From an uncultured Bacteroidales bacterium (GTDB taxonomy: Bacteria; Bacteroidota; Bacteroidia; Bacteroidales; UBA932): a stretch of DNA of 64,000 nt. The position numbers were made by a program, and so were the translations under genes. Shown here piece after piece: positions 19,920 through 28,125 of the stretch (the first letter of the stretch is position 1; every line of letters starts with the position of its first letter). The notes under the pieces are model-generated. The model was not told the DNA's origin. It saw only the letters and a program-made list of their open reading frames with translations, and did no database searches. The stretch lies in NCBI GenBank assembly GCA_944326325.1, contig CALVDQ010000006.1, forward strand, positions 59,702-123,701. Reading direction: 5' to 3'.

Positions 19920-21326
19920 ATGAAACCAATCATCCTGACTGTCATGATGGCAATCACACCGGTACTGACAGTGACCTCCTGCGACAACAGGATCAGCGAT
20001 AAATTCGTCAACGTCAGTACCGAAAATCCGTATTACTTCCAACTGTCAAACGGAGACAGCTATATTCCCATAGGGTGCAACATTGCAGCCATCGACAGTC
20101 GTGAGTCGATGGAGAAGTATATGAAAAAATTGCATGAAAACGGAGCCAATTATGCCAGGGTCTGGCTAAACAGCAATCTGTTTGAAATAGAGAAAGAATA
20201 TGGCAGGATTGATTCATCCAGTGTAAAAAACATAGATAGGCTGATAGAACTTGCAGGAAAATATGGGATTAAACTTAAAATGTGCATTGAAAGTTTCCGT
20301 CATATCAGCGAGGGTGAAAACAAGTGGGATACAAAAGCGTCATACCATGTATCCAATGGCGGGCCTTTCCACAATATGATGGAATACCTGGACTCCGAAG
20401 ACGGGAAAAAGGAATTCATCAAAAGACTTATGTTTTTCAAGAAAAGATACGGTGACAGTCCGGTTATCTTCGGATGGGAACTGTGGAACGAAATGAATGC
20501 CGTAGAATTCAGGGATATTCCTCAGATATTATCCTGGACCGAAGATATGCTTGCTGAAACCAAGCATATCTTTCCGAAGAATCTTGTAATGCAAAGCCTC
20601 GGATCTTACGACAGCGACTGGTGTGTCGATGCATATAATTACGTCAATGCCTTGCCGTATAATGACGTTTCACAAATTCACAGATATATAGACGAAGGGG
20701 CACCTTATTCAATCTGTTCCAGCCCGGTAGACATAATGTCATCAGATGCGATAAAAGTACTCAAAGACATGAATCTCAAAAAGCCGATGCTTCTTGCAGA
20801 AACTGGAGCTGTAATGCCACGCCACAGCGGCCCCCATACAATATATGAAAAAGACACATCCGGTATAATACTGCACGATGCATTGTTCGCACCATTCTTC
20901 TCTGGAGCTTCAGGACCAGGGCACCTATGGCACTGGGATCATTATATTGACAAAAATGATGTCTGGTATCAAATGAAACGATTTGCAAATGCAATATCCG
21001 GTTTCAATCCTATAGCCGAAAAGCCAGTAGCAAAAAAAATATTTAATGACAATATCAGGTCCTATGCCTTAATAGGAGAAAAAACAGTATTGATCTGGTG
21101 CAGGGATGCGTATAACGATTGGAAATCTGAATTTATAGACAAAATACAGCCTACAGTGAAAAAGGGAGTCACAATAAATCTCAGCGACTTTTTTGAGTAT
21201 GACACGATAAAGAATATACAAATCTATGATCCATGGAAAGACTCATGGAAAAGAATCCATACCGACCAGATAATCGAATTACCGGATTTTAAAAGATCCA
21301 TAGTATTACAAATAAAATACAGATAG
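19920..21326 (+). CDS. GH5-like glycosidase lipoprotein, paralogue of 16197-17684
   Basis: This 468-residue protein has a lipoprotein-type signal (TVTSC21). It is collinear with the protein at 16197-17684: NPYYFQLSNGDSYIPIGCNIA, ARVWLNSNLFEIEKEYG, KLKMCIESFRHI, Glu191 in GWELWNEMNAV (putative acid/base), SQIHRYIDEGAPY, Glu294 in LLAETGAVMPRHSG (putative nucleophile) and GPGHLWHWDHYI. It lacks the roughly 20-residue spacer that the paralogue has after its lipobox. It is followed after 36 bp by the GH31 gene. The two GH5-like proteins on either side of a divergent promoter suggest an old duplication with specialization, for instance different chain lengths or linkages. Substrate unknown. Confidence 0.8.
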   Translation: MKPIILTVMMAITPVLTVTSCDNRISDKFVNVSTENPYYFQLSNGDSYIPIGCNIAAIDSRESMEKYMKKLHENGANYARVWLNSNLFEIEKEYGRIDSSSVKNIDRLIELAGKYGIKLKMCIESFRHISEGENKWDTKASYHVSNGGPFHNMMEYLDSEDGKKEFIKRLMFFKKRYGDSPVIFGWELWNEMNAVEFRDIPQILSWTEDMLAETKHIFPKNLVMQSLGSYDSDWCVDAYNYVNALPYNDVSQIHRYIDEGAPYSICSSPVDIMSSDAIKVLKDMNLKKPMLLAETGAVMPRHSGPHTIYEKDTSGIILHDALFAPFFSGASGPGHLWHWDHYIDKNDVWYQMKRFANAISGFNPIAEKPVAKKIFNDNIRSYALIGEKTVLIWCRDAYNDWKSEFIDKIQPTVKKGVTINLSDFFEYDTIKNIQIYDPWKDSWKRIHTDQIIELPDFKRSIVLQIKYR

Positions 21327-21362
21327 CACAACTCGTTTATTGTAGACAGAGTATAAAACACA

Positions 21363-22970
21363 ATGAATTTCCTCAACGTTTTTTTATTTCTTTCCACTGT
21401 CTGTATCCAGCCCGATGCAATGGCGGCACCGGAGGATGACGAAAGACAGGAGAGCAGAATTGATGTCAGGATTCTGGATAATGAATCCTGGTGGGGTGGA
21501 TTTGTCGGACTTGGCGCCAGGATGCCTTTCGATGAGAATTTTCAGGAAGTTGACCTGGAAACGATGAATTTCAACAACCAGAGTGCCCCGCTTCTTCTTT
21601 CTGACAAAGGAAGGTATGTATGGAGCGACAGACCTTTTTCTTTCAGGATTGAAGACGATTGCATACATATAAGTTCCAGATACGGAAAGCCGGGATTATA
21701 CCGCAGCGGAAAAACTCTCAGGTCCGCATACATGGACGCATCCAGACGGTTCTTCCCACCTTCCGGAGGATTTCCGGACTCCCTGTTTTTCTGCCGGCCG
21801 CAATACAATACATGGATCGAACTGACCTATGACCAGAATCAGGAAGATATCCTGAAATATGCAGACAATGCCTTAAAGAACGGATTCCCGCCAGGAATCA
21901 TTATGATAGATGACACCTGGCAGCAAGACTATGGAGTATGGGAGTTCAGAGCCGACAGGTTCCCTGACCCGAAATCGATGGTTGACCATCTTCACGAAGC
22001 CGGTTTCAAGGTTATGCTATGGGTCTGCCCTTTCGTAAGCCCGGACAGCAATGAATTCAGAAATCTTGAAAAAGCGGGATATCTGCTGAAGGATGAGACC
22101 GGAAACGCAAAAATCATACATTGGTGGAACGGACACAGCGCTGTCTACGATTTCTCAAATCCCGACGCAGTAATGTATTTCAAGGACAGACTCAAGGATA
22201 TCCATGAAAAATACGGTATCGACGGATTCAAATTCGACGGTGGGGATAACGTGTACTATCAGGATGTATCATGCTGCAAGAACAATACAATTGCAGTAGA
22301 CCATACAGCCATGTGGGCCAGGATCGGACTTGATTATCCTTTGAATGAATACCGGGCAAGCTGGAAAATGGGAGGACAGCCTCTGGTTCAAAGGCTTGGG
22401 GACAAATACTATTCATGGAAAGCAGTCAGGCTGCTGATTCCGGAAATGACGGCTGCCGGACTGCTGGGATACAGCTATACCTGTCCCGACATGATTGGAG
22501 GAGGAGACTACAAATCTTTCATCGGAGTCAATACGGACTCGTTAGACCAAAGGCTCATCGTCCGGTCTGCCCAAATACACGCCATGATGCCTATGATGCA
22601 GTTTTCCGTAGCTCCCTGGAGGATACTTGATAAACACAATCTGGAAATTGTAAAGAATGCAGTGGCCCTGCACATCTCCTTTAGCGGGTATATAATGAAA
22701 TATGCCGGAATAGCGGCAGAAACAGGAGAGCCGATCGTCCGCAATATGGAATACGAATTTCCAGGCGAAGGCTTTGAAGACTGCGTTGACCAGTATATGC
22801 TCGGAAAAGACTATCTTGTAGCTCCGGTTACCGATTCGACATATTCCCGTACGGTCAGACTTCCTGAAGGCAAATGGACGGATGATCAGGGAAAAACATA
22901 CAATGGCGGACAAGAATATGAAATCAGCGTTCCCCTCAACAGGATTCCTTATTTCAGACGTGAACATTAA
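21363..22970 (+). CDS. GH31 family alpha-glycosidase
   Basis: This 535-residue enzyme is a short GH31 member. The N-terminus looks like a signal peptide (MNFLNVFLFLSTVCIQPDAMA). The TIM barrel carries PPGIIMIDDTWQQDYG (about 177-190), VMLWVCPFVSPDS, then GIDGFKFDGGD with Asp292 as the likely nucleophile, and YSYTCPDMIGGGDY with Asp376 as a candidate acid/base. The C-terminal part (MMPMMQFSVAPWR, GKDYLVAPVTDSTYSRTVRLPEGKWTD) is the usual GH31 proximal beta domain. GH31 enzymes act on alpha-glucosides, alpha-xylosides, alpha-galactosides or sulfoquinovosides, and the exact activity cannot be read here. Cotranscription with the GH5-like gene indicates that the target glycan carries alpha-linked decorations on a beta-linked chain, which is inference. 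Confidence 0.86.
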   Translation: MNFLNVFLFLSTVCIQPDAMAAPEDDERQESRIDVRILDNESWWGGFVGLGARMPFDENFQEVDLETMNFNNQSAPLLLSDKGRYVWSDRPFSFRIEDDCIHISSRYGKPGLYRSGKTLRSAYMDASRRFFPPSGGFPDSLFFCRPQYNTWIELTYDQNQEDILKYADNALKNGFPPGIIMIDDTWQQDYGVWEFRADRFPDPKSMVDHLHEAGFKVMLWVCPFVSPDSNEFRNLEKAGYLLKDETGNAKIIHWWNGHSAVYDFSNPDAVMYFKDRLKDIHEKYGIDGFKFDGGDNVYYQDVSCCKNNTIAVDHTAMWARIGLDYPLNEYRASWKMGGQPLVQRLGDKYYSWKAVRLLIPEMTAAGLLGYSYTCPDMIGGGDYKSFIGVNTDSLDQRLIVRSAQIHAMMPMMQFSVAPWRILDKHNLEIVKNAVALHISFSGYIMKYAGIAAETGEPIVRNMEYEFPGEGFEDCVDQYMLGKDYLVAPVTDSTYSRTVRLPEGKWTDDQGKTYNGGQEYEISVPLNRIPYFRREH

Positions 22971-23053
22971 AAAGAGGTATCCGGTTTCAGTATCTGCAGT
23001 CAAAATTTGACATAATAAATCCTGGCTACATATCATATTGACATTATTTGTTA

Positions 23054-23061
23054 TAATTTTG
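23054..23061 (+). promoter_or_regulatory. Predicted -7 box for the CAT-like/HAD gene pair
   Basis: TAATTTTG matches TAnnTTTG and lies about 60 bp before the ATG at 23123, in the 152-bp gap after the GH31 gene. It suggests that the two following genes are not part of the glycan locus. No -33 box at the expected spacing. Confidence 0.4.
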
Positions 23062-23122
23062 CACCCCATATACAGGAAGCGCCCCTGAAAGGTCAGGAGG
23101 GTCTTCCGTAAAAGACGGGATC

Positions 23123-23677
23123 ATGTATCTGGATGACACAAGCAGGAAAGAAGGTAGCAAGAGGATAATCGGGACGGAAAACTGGTCGAGGAAGGAACAT
23201 TACGGACATTTTGCGAACCTTGACGATCCGTTCTTCGGGATATGCGCGAAAGCCGATTTCACCGGATGCTACAGACAGGCGAAAGAGGACGGTGCATCGT
23301 TTTTCCTCTACTCTCTGCACAGGATTCTGAAGGCGGTCAACATGATCGAAGAATTCAGGACCAGGATTGAAGACGGAAATATTGTCATATATGACAGGAT
23401 AGGCGCCAGCCCCACAATCGGACGGGAAGACGGAAGTTTCGGATTCGGGTATTTCGGATATCATGAAGACCGGAAACTTTTCGTGGAAGAAGCCGGAAAG
23501 GAGATTGCAAGGGTCAAGGCGGCTGAAGGCCTGTCCATACCAAGGATTTCAACAGGCAAGCTTGTACCGGAAGGCGGCAGGCTCATGATGTCCGTCTCCG
23601 TGGAACTGAACCACGGGCTTGCTGACGGATATCACGTAGCGCGGTTTTTCAAAATACTGGATTCCGAGGAGATATGA
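23123..23677 (+). CDS. Chloramphenicol-acetyltransferase-fold protein (CATA-like)
   Basis: This 184-residue protein is related to type A chloramphenicol acetyltransferases. It has the catalytic HxxxDG motif as NHGLADGYH (His164), and an N-terminal RIIGTENWSRKEHYGHFANLDDPFF segment like the WxRxxHF...PF start of that family. Classical CATs have about 215 residues, so this copy is shorter, chiefly in the middle. Many such chromosomal proteins are uncharacterized and need not act on chloramphenicol; the natural acceptor is unknown. The start is an ATG at 23123. Its TGA overlaps the ATG of the HAD hydrolase gene that follows, so the two are translationally coupled. Confidence 0.72.
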   Translation: MYLDDTSRKEGSKRIIGTENWSRKEHYGHFANLDDPFFGICAKADFTGCYRQAKEDGASFFLYSLHRILKAVNMIEEFRTRIEDGNIVIYDRIGASPTIGREDGSFGFGYFGYHEDRKLFVEEAGKEIARVKAAEGLSIPRISTGKLVPEGGRLMMSVSVELNHGLADGYHVARFFKILDSEEI

Positions 23678-24369
23678 TGACGGAAAAGATTAAGGTAGTG
23701 GCATTCGATGCCGATGACACATTGTGGGACAACCAGACATACTTCGATGAAGCCGAGACAAGATTCTGCTCGATCATGTCCGGATACGGTGAGGAAGAAT
23801 TTCTCAGGAAAGAACTTTTCAGCACCGAAATGAAGAATATGGACAGCCTGGGTTATGGAGTGATGGCCTTTACCCTCTCCATGATAGAAACTGCCCTGCG
23901 GCTGAGCGGCAACACGATACCGGCCGGCAGGATAAGCGAGATATACGGAATCGGGAGAGACCTGCTGCGGAACCCTGCCGTCCCTCTCCCCGGAGTGGAA
24001 GAAACGCTCGCGACCATAAGGATGACCAGGCCATACAGGACCATAGTCATCACCAAAGGCAATACGACCGACCAGGAGAACAAACTGGAAAGGTCGGGGC
24101 TCAAAAGATTTTTCAGCCACATAGAAATTGTTCCTGACAAGACGGAAAAGGCCTACAGGGAGATAATCGACGCCCTCGGGATAGATGCCTCCGAACTTCT
24201 CATGGTCGGGAATTCGTTCAAATCTGACATAGCCCCGGTTCTTGCTCTGGGCGGATATGGAGTGCATATCCCGGCAAAAAGCACATGGCAGCACGAAATA
24301 ATCGAAGAATTTGACCACCCGAACCTCTTCCGCCTGAAGGATTTCCGTGACCTCGTATCAATCCTGTAG
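23674..24369 (+). CDS. HAD-superfamily hydrolase
   Basis: This 231-residue haloacid-dehalogenase-type phosphatase has motif I as AFDADDTLWDN (nucleophile Asp near residue 11), motif II as TIVITKGN, a Lys near EIVPDKTEKAY (motif III) and motif IV as LLMVGNSFKSDIAPVLALGGYGVHIP. The DxDxT/W form fits a phosphomonoesterase of the YjjG/Gph type, substrate unknown. It begins with ATGATG overlapping the stop of the CAT-like gene (4-bp overlap). It converges on purD, with 22 bp between the two stops and no obvious terminator hairpin. Confidence 0.85.
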   Translation: MMTEKIKVVAFDADDTLWDNQTYFDEAETRFCSIMSGYGEEEFLRKELFSTEMKNMDSLGYGVMAFTLSMIETALRLSGNTIPAGRISEIYGIGRDLLRNPAVPLPGVEETLATIRMTRPYRTIVITKGNTTDQENKLERSGLKRFFSHIEIVPDKTEKAYREIIDALGIDASELLMVGNSFKSDIAPVLALGGYGVHIPAKSTWQHEIIEEFDHPNLFRLKDFRDLVSIL

Positions 24370-24391
24370 CCCCGACACCGCAGATTGCCGC

Positions 24392-25660
24392 CTATAACGC
24401 ACCGGCACGCCAGCCGATATCCTTACGGTAAAACAGGTTCTCACACCTGATCTTCCCGACAGCCTCCAACGCGCACTCCCGTGCAGCCCTGAGGTCATCA
24501 CCGGTCCCGACAACCATCAGCACACGCCCTCCGGAAGTGAAATAGCATCCGTCCTTCATGGATGTGCCCATATGATAGATACGGACATTCCCGGAAGCCG
24601 CGGCTTCATCAAGTCCGCAAACAGGGTATCCTTTGCCGTATTGTCCCGGATAACCTTTTGAAGCCAGGACAAAACCGAGGGTAGCCTTGGCGGACCATTT
24701 CAGTTCCGGCATAGGGGTTCCGTCCGCAATGGCGGAAAAAACATCGTAGATGTCCGATTCTAGACGAGGGAGCACCACCTCTGTCTCAGGATCCCCGAAG
24801 CGGCAGTTGAACTCTATGACCTTGACGCCGGAAGGGGTCTTCATGAGCCCGCCGTAGAGTACCCCTTTGAAAGGGCAGCCTTCGGCCACCATACCTGCGG
24901 CTACCGGTTTCATTATCTTTTCAAGGGAATATTCAATATCCTTTTCAGTTATGAGAGGCACAGGCGAATACGCACCCATTCCGCCGGTATTCGGTCCCTT
25001 GTCGCCCTCATAGGCCCTCTTGTGGTCCTGCGAGACAGTCATCGGCCATACCTTTTCCCCGTCAACGAAGCACATGAACGAGAATTCAGGACCGGTAAGG
25101 AACTCCTCGACTACCACCCTGCCCTTCCCGAACTTGTCGTCCAGAAGCATATCCTTCAGGGCAGACTCTGCCTGGGGCAGGTCTTCAGCGATGACTACAC
25201 CTTTCCCGGCGGCAAGCCCGTCGTACTTGAGGACAGCCGGGAAAGTACCGGACCTGACATATCCGAGAGCGGCGTCGTAATCCTCGAAAGTGCGGAAAGC
25301 CGCAGTCGGGACATCGTACTTTTCCATCAGCCGTTTCGCGAAATCCTTGCTCGACTCGATGGTCGCCGCAGCCTTCGACGGGCCGAAAATCCTCAATCCG
25401 GCAGCCGCAAACACATCGGCAATTCCAGCAGCCAGGGCCACTTCCGGACCTACAACCGTAAGATCCACCCCGTTTTCAAGAGCGAAATCCCTAAGCTTCT
25501 CAGTCTGCGTTTCCTTGAGCGGCACACATTCAGCCTGCGCGGCTATACCTGCGTTCCCGGGCGCACAATAGATTTTCCCGACTTTCCGCGACCGTGAAAG
25601 CGCATCTACGATAGCGTGGCATCTTCCGCCTCCTCCGACCACCAATACTTTATGTTCCAT
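24392..25660 (-). CDS. purD: Phosphoribosylamine--glycine ligase (GAR synthetase)
   Basis: PurD joins phosphoribosylamine and glycine with ATP, the second step of purine synthesis. The 422-residue length fits the family. The N-terminal domain starts VLVVGGGGRCHAIV. The ATP-grasp part has SKDFAKRLMEKYDVPTAAF, FPAVLKYDGLAAGKGV, GPEFSFMCFVDG, QDHKRAYEGDKGPNTGGMGAYSPVP and VIEFNCRFGDPETEVVLPRL. The usual GREHA of the first motif reads GRCHA here, with Cys for Glu; this position is not the ATP-grasp centre. It is downstream of the DUF4923 gene by 25 bp and probably shares its promoter at 26346-26353, rather than belonging strictly to the purE-purH operon. Confidence 0.97.
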   Translation of the reverse strand: MEHKVLVVGGGGRCHAIVDALSRSRKVGKIYCAPGNAGIAAQAECVPLKETQTEKLRDFALENGVDLTVVGPEVALAAGIADVFAAAGLRIFGPSKAAATIESSKDFAKRLMEKYDVPTAAFRTFEDYDAALGYVRSGTFPAVLKYDGLAAGKGVVIAEDLPQAESALKDMLLDDKFGKGRVVVEEFLTGPEFSFMCFVDGEKVWPMTVSQDHKRAYEGDKGPNTGGMGAYSPVPLITEKDIEYSLEKIMKPVAAGMVAEGCPFKGVLYGGLMKTPSGVKVIEFNCRFGDPETEVVLPRLESDIYDVFSAIADGTPMPELKWSAKATLGFVLASKGYPGQYGKGYPVCGLDEAAASGNVRIYHMGTSMKDGCYFTSGGRVLMVVGTGDDLRAARECALEAVGKIRCENLFYRKDIGWRAGAL

Positions 25661-25685
25661 ATAGATATCAATTGTTAAAATTACA

Positions 25686-26312
25686 TCACTCAGCCTTCCT
25701 GGACAGTTCGAAACCTATCTTGACCCCGTCATACTGTCCCACAAGAGAACTTATCGCCCCAAGCCCGGAATCACCTGCGACCGAAGAGAGTTTCTCAATG
25801 AAATCCAGCAGCTTGTCCGCATTGAAAAGCAGCTCCATAGTGTTCAGGGAGACACTTGCTTCCGCCTTGAGGGTCATGCCGCCAAGCCGGCCGTTCTTTC
25901 CGTAGTCAAGTTCAATGCTGTCGTCTTCGGACGAGAAAGTATACGTACCCGGAAACTTGAGTTTGCCGAATTCCGTCGTAAACGTACTGTCCGCATTGAA
26001 CGTATAGCTGAAAGTGTCCTGTTTCAGCCCTGCTTTCAGAAGATAACCGTCGAGTTTTTCTTCGATCTGGCCAGTCAGCAGAGACGAGGCTGCGGTCGTC
26101 AGGGTGTTGTCTCCGGTCAGCTTCACGGCCGTCCCGGAGTAAGACCACGTCCCAGCTATATTTTCAGGAATCACATCAAGCTCTTCAACCAAGGTCCCGA
26201 CGACATTCTTGAGATTCTCCTTATTGAGCAGATCCTTCAGTGACTGGCCGTACATTTGCGCCCCCTGGGAAGAGAGCAGGACAGCCATGATGATAAAAAA
26301 TATCTTCTTCAT
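25686..26312 (-). CDS. DUF4923 family exported protein
   Basis: This 208-residue protein has a signal peptide (MKKIFFIIMAVLLSSQGAQMYGQ) and a lipocalin-like beta-rich body: IAGTWSYSGTAVKLTGDN, EEKLDGYLLKAGLK, SYTFNADSTFTTEFGKLKFPGTYTF and ELLFNADKLLDFIEKLSSV. This fits the Bacteroidetes family DUF4923, of unknown function, as I recall it. It is encoded between purH and purD. A -7 box upstream (26346-26353) suggests that it leads its own transcript with purD. The linkage to purine genes may be positional only. Confidence 0.8.
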   Translation of the reverse strand: MKKIFFIIMAVLLSSQGAQMYGQSLKDLLNKENLKNVVGTLVEELDVIPENIAGTWSYSGTAVKLTGDNTLTTAASSLLTGQIEEKLDGYLLKAGLKQDTFSYTFNADSTFTTEFGKLKFPGTYTFSSEDDSIELDYGKNGRLGGMTLKAEASVSLNTMELLFNADKLLDFIEKLSSVAGDSGLGAISSLVGQYDGVKIGFELSRKAE

Positions 26313-26345
26313 ACCTTAAATTTACAGAATCAACCGTGCAATTTA

Positions 26346-26353
26346 CAAAATTA
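26346..26353 (-). promoter_or_regulatory. Predicted -7 box for DUF4923-purD
   Basis: The minus strand reads TAATTTTG, matching TAnnTTTG, 33 bp before the DUF4923 start. It lies in the 211-bp gap after purH and separates purD transcription from the main purine operon. Confidence 0.45.
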
Positions 26354-26433
26354 TCGCGGTTTTCACGTACATAAAAAGAAAACCGTATGATATCCGCCGC
26401 GTGATTCTTCCTGGAAAGGTGCAGATACAAGGC

Positions 26434-26493
26434 GCGCGGACCGGGGAATCCGCATCATACCGTACAGTATGTGAAGAGACCCGAGGTCCGCGC
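26434..26493 (-). terminator. Long imperfect hairpin downstream of purH (possible transcript end)
   Basis: GCGCGGACC (26434-26442) is perfectly complementary to GGTCCGCGC (26485-26493). Three further GC pairs (26443-26445 with 26480-26482) follow after a two-base bulge. At the apex CATAC (26456-26460) pairs with GTATG (26467-26471) around a six-base loop. It begins about 30 bp after the purH stop in the direction of transcription. There is no T-run after it, so it is not a canonical intrinsic terminator; it may stabilize or end the purE-purH message. Function is inferred from position only. Confidence 0.4.
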
Positions 26494-26523
26494 AACACCG
26501 CAACCGTACCGTTTCCGGCAGGT

Positions 26524-28077
26524 TTAATGCTTGAAATGACGCATACCGGTAAACAACATCGCTATGCCGTTCTCATTCGCCTTAACCACAGAATCATTGT
26601 CCCTGATGCTTCCGCCCGGCTGGACTATAGCCTTGACTCCATATTCTGCGGCAAGAGCCACACAATCATCGAACGGGAAGAAGCCGTCGGAGGCCATGAC
26701 AAGTCCGGCCTTGCGGATATCTTCGCCTTTTTCCCTTAAAGCGGCCTCGGCCTCCTTCAAGGCAATCTCGGCAGAACCGATACGGTTCATCTGGCCGGCA
26801 CCCACACCGAGGGTCATTCCGTCCTTCACGACAACTATGGCATTGGATTTTACATGCTTTACAATATGCCATGCAAAATCCAGGTCAGCCATCTGGGACT
26901 CCTCAGGCTTTGTTTCCGTGACGCACATGTCCGGAGTGACGGTCTTTGTGGTCCTGTCGAGATCCTGGACAAGAAGCCCTCCGTTCACGCTTACATATTG
27001 TTTGCGTACCGCATCATCCCTGGTCATGTCAACCTTGAGAAGACGCAGGTTCTTCTTGGTACAAAGCACCTCAAGAGCCTCTTCGGAGAAAGACGGGGCC
27101 ATGATTATCTCAAGGAAGACAGGCTTCATCAGTTCGGCGGCCTCCTTGTTTATCTCGCGGTTAGCAGCCACGATGCCGCCGAATATGCTCACCTTGTCGG
27201 CCTCAAAAGTCTTCTTCCATGCATCAACGACATCCTCTCCTATGGCGGCGCCGCAAGGATTCATGTGCTTGAGCCCGACGCAGAAAGGCACATCGAATTC
27301 GCGGACTATGTTCAAGGCAGCATTCGCATCCTGTATATTATTATAGGACAATTCCTTGCCGTTAAGCTGCTCGGCCGTAGCAAGAGAATATGGCACTTTT
27401 TCCACGGAAGCATAGAACTTTGCCTCCTGGTGAGGGTTCTCCCCGTAGCGAAGTCCCTGCTTCAGGTCATACTCGAGGAAAAGCTTCTCGTTCAGGCCGG
27501 CCTGGGCGCGCATATAGGTTGCAATCATCATATCATACTCGGCCGTATGGGTATAAGCCTTGGCCGAAAGTTTCAGTCTTGTCTCCGGAGTCGTGTTTCC
27601 GGAAGCCTCAATCTCGGCAAGCACAGCAGCGTAGTCCGCCGGATCGCATACCACGGTAACATCCTTCCAGTTCTTGGCGGCGCTCCGGAGCATCGAAGGG
27701 CCTCCGATGTCGATATTCTCGATGGCATCGTCCATAGTTACATCCGGTTTCGCGATAGTCTGCCTGAACGGATAAAGGTTCACGCACACCATGTCTATAT
27801 ACTCTATCCCGTTCTCCTTCAGCTGCTGACGGTGACTTTCAAGGTCACGCCTGCCCAGAAGCGCTCCATGCACCTTGGGATGGAGGGTCTTCACCCTTCC
27901 GTCGCAGATCTCGGGAAAACCGGTCACCTCACTGATGTTTATCACCTTGAGTCCTGCATCCTGCAGAAGCTTCATAGTCCCTCCGGTAGCGATGATCTCC
28001 CAGCCGAAGGATACAAGCCGTGCGGCAAACTCAGCCACGCCGGTCTTGTCACTTACAGAAAATAATGCCCTTTTCAT
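26524..28077 (-). CDS. purH: Bifunctional AICAR formyltransferase/IMP cyclohydrolase
   Basis: PurH carries out the last two steps of IMP synthesis. The 517-residue length is normal. The N-terminal cyclohydrolase domain (about 1-150) begins ALFSVSDKTGVAEFAARLVSFGWEIIATGGT and has TGFPEICDGRVKTLHPKVHGALL. The formyltransferase domain follows (LRYGENPHQEAKFY, LSYNNIQDANAAL, GLKHMNPCGAAIG, IFGGIVAANREI, KSNAIVVVKDGMTLGVGAGQMNRIGSAEIAL, ASDGFFPFDD) and ends GIAMLFTGMRHFKH. The start is an ATG at 28075-28077. It lies 48 bp after purM and is the last gene of the purE-purH run before the hairpin at 26434-26493. Confidence 0.98.
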   Translation of the reverse strand: MKRALFSVSDKTGVAEFAARLVSFGWEIIATGGTMKLLQDAGLKVINISEVTGFPEICDGRVKTLHPKVHGALLGRRDLESHRQQLKENGIEYIDMVCVNLYPFRQTIAKPDVTMDDAIENIDIGGPSMLRSAAKNWKDVTVVCDPADYAAVLAEIEASGNTTPETRLKLSAKAYTHTAEYDMMIATYMRAQAGLNEKLFLEYDLKQGLRYGENPHQEAKFYASVEKVPYSLATAEQLNGKELSYNNIQDANAALNIVREFDVPFCVGLKHMNPCGAAIGEDVVDAWKKTFEADKVSIFGGIVAANREINKEAAELMKPVFLEIIMAPSFSEEALEVLCTKKNLRLLKVDMTRDDAVRKQYVSVNGGLLVQDLDRTTKTVTPDMCVTETKPEESQMADLDFAWHIVKHVKSNAIVVVKDGMTLGVGAGQMNRIGSAEIALKEAEAALREKGEDIRKAGLVMASDGFFPFDDCVALAAEYGVKAIVQPGGSIRDNDSVVKANENGIAMLFTGMRHFKH

Positions 28078-28125
28078 TCTATAAACGTATTATCAGTCCA
28101 TTCTAAAAAAAACACGCGTCCGCCG

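Noticed and set aside
23123..23677. CAT-like gene as an acquired chloramphenicol resistance gene
   Set aside because: It is shorter than resistance CATs, sits in normal chromosomal context with a coupled HAD gene, and has no mobile-element flanks; resistance is not supported by sequence alone.
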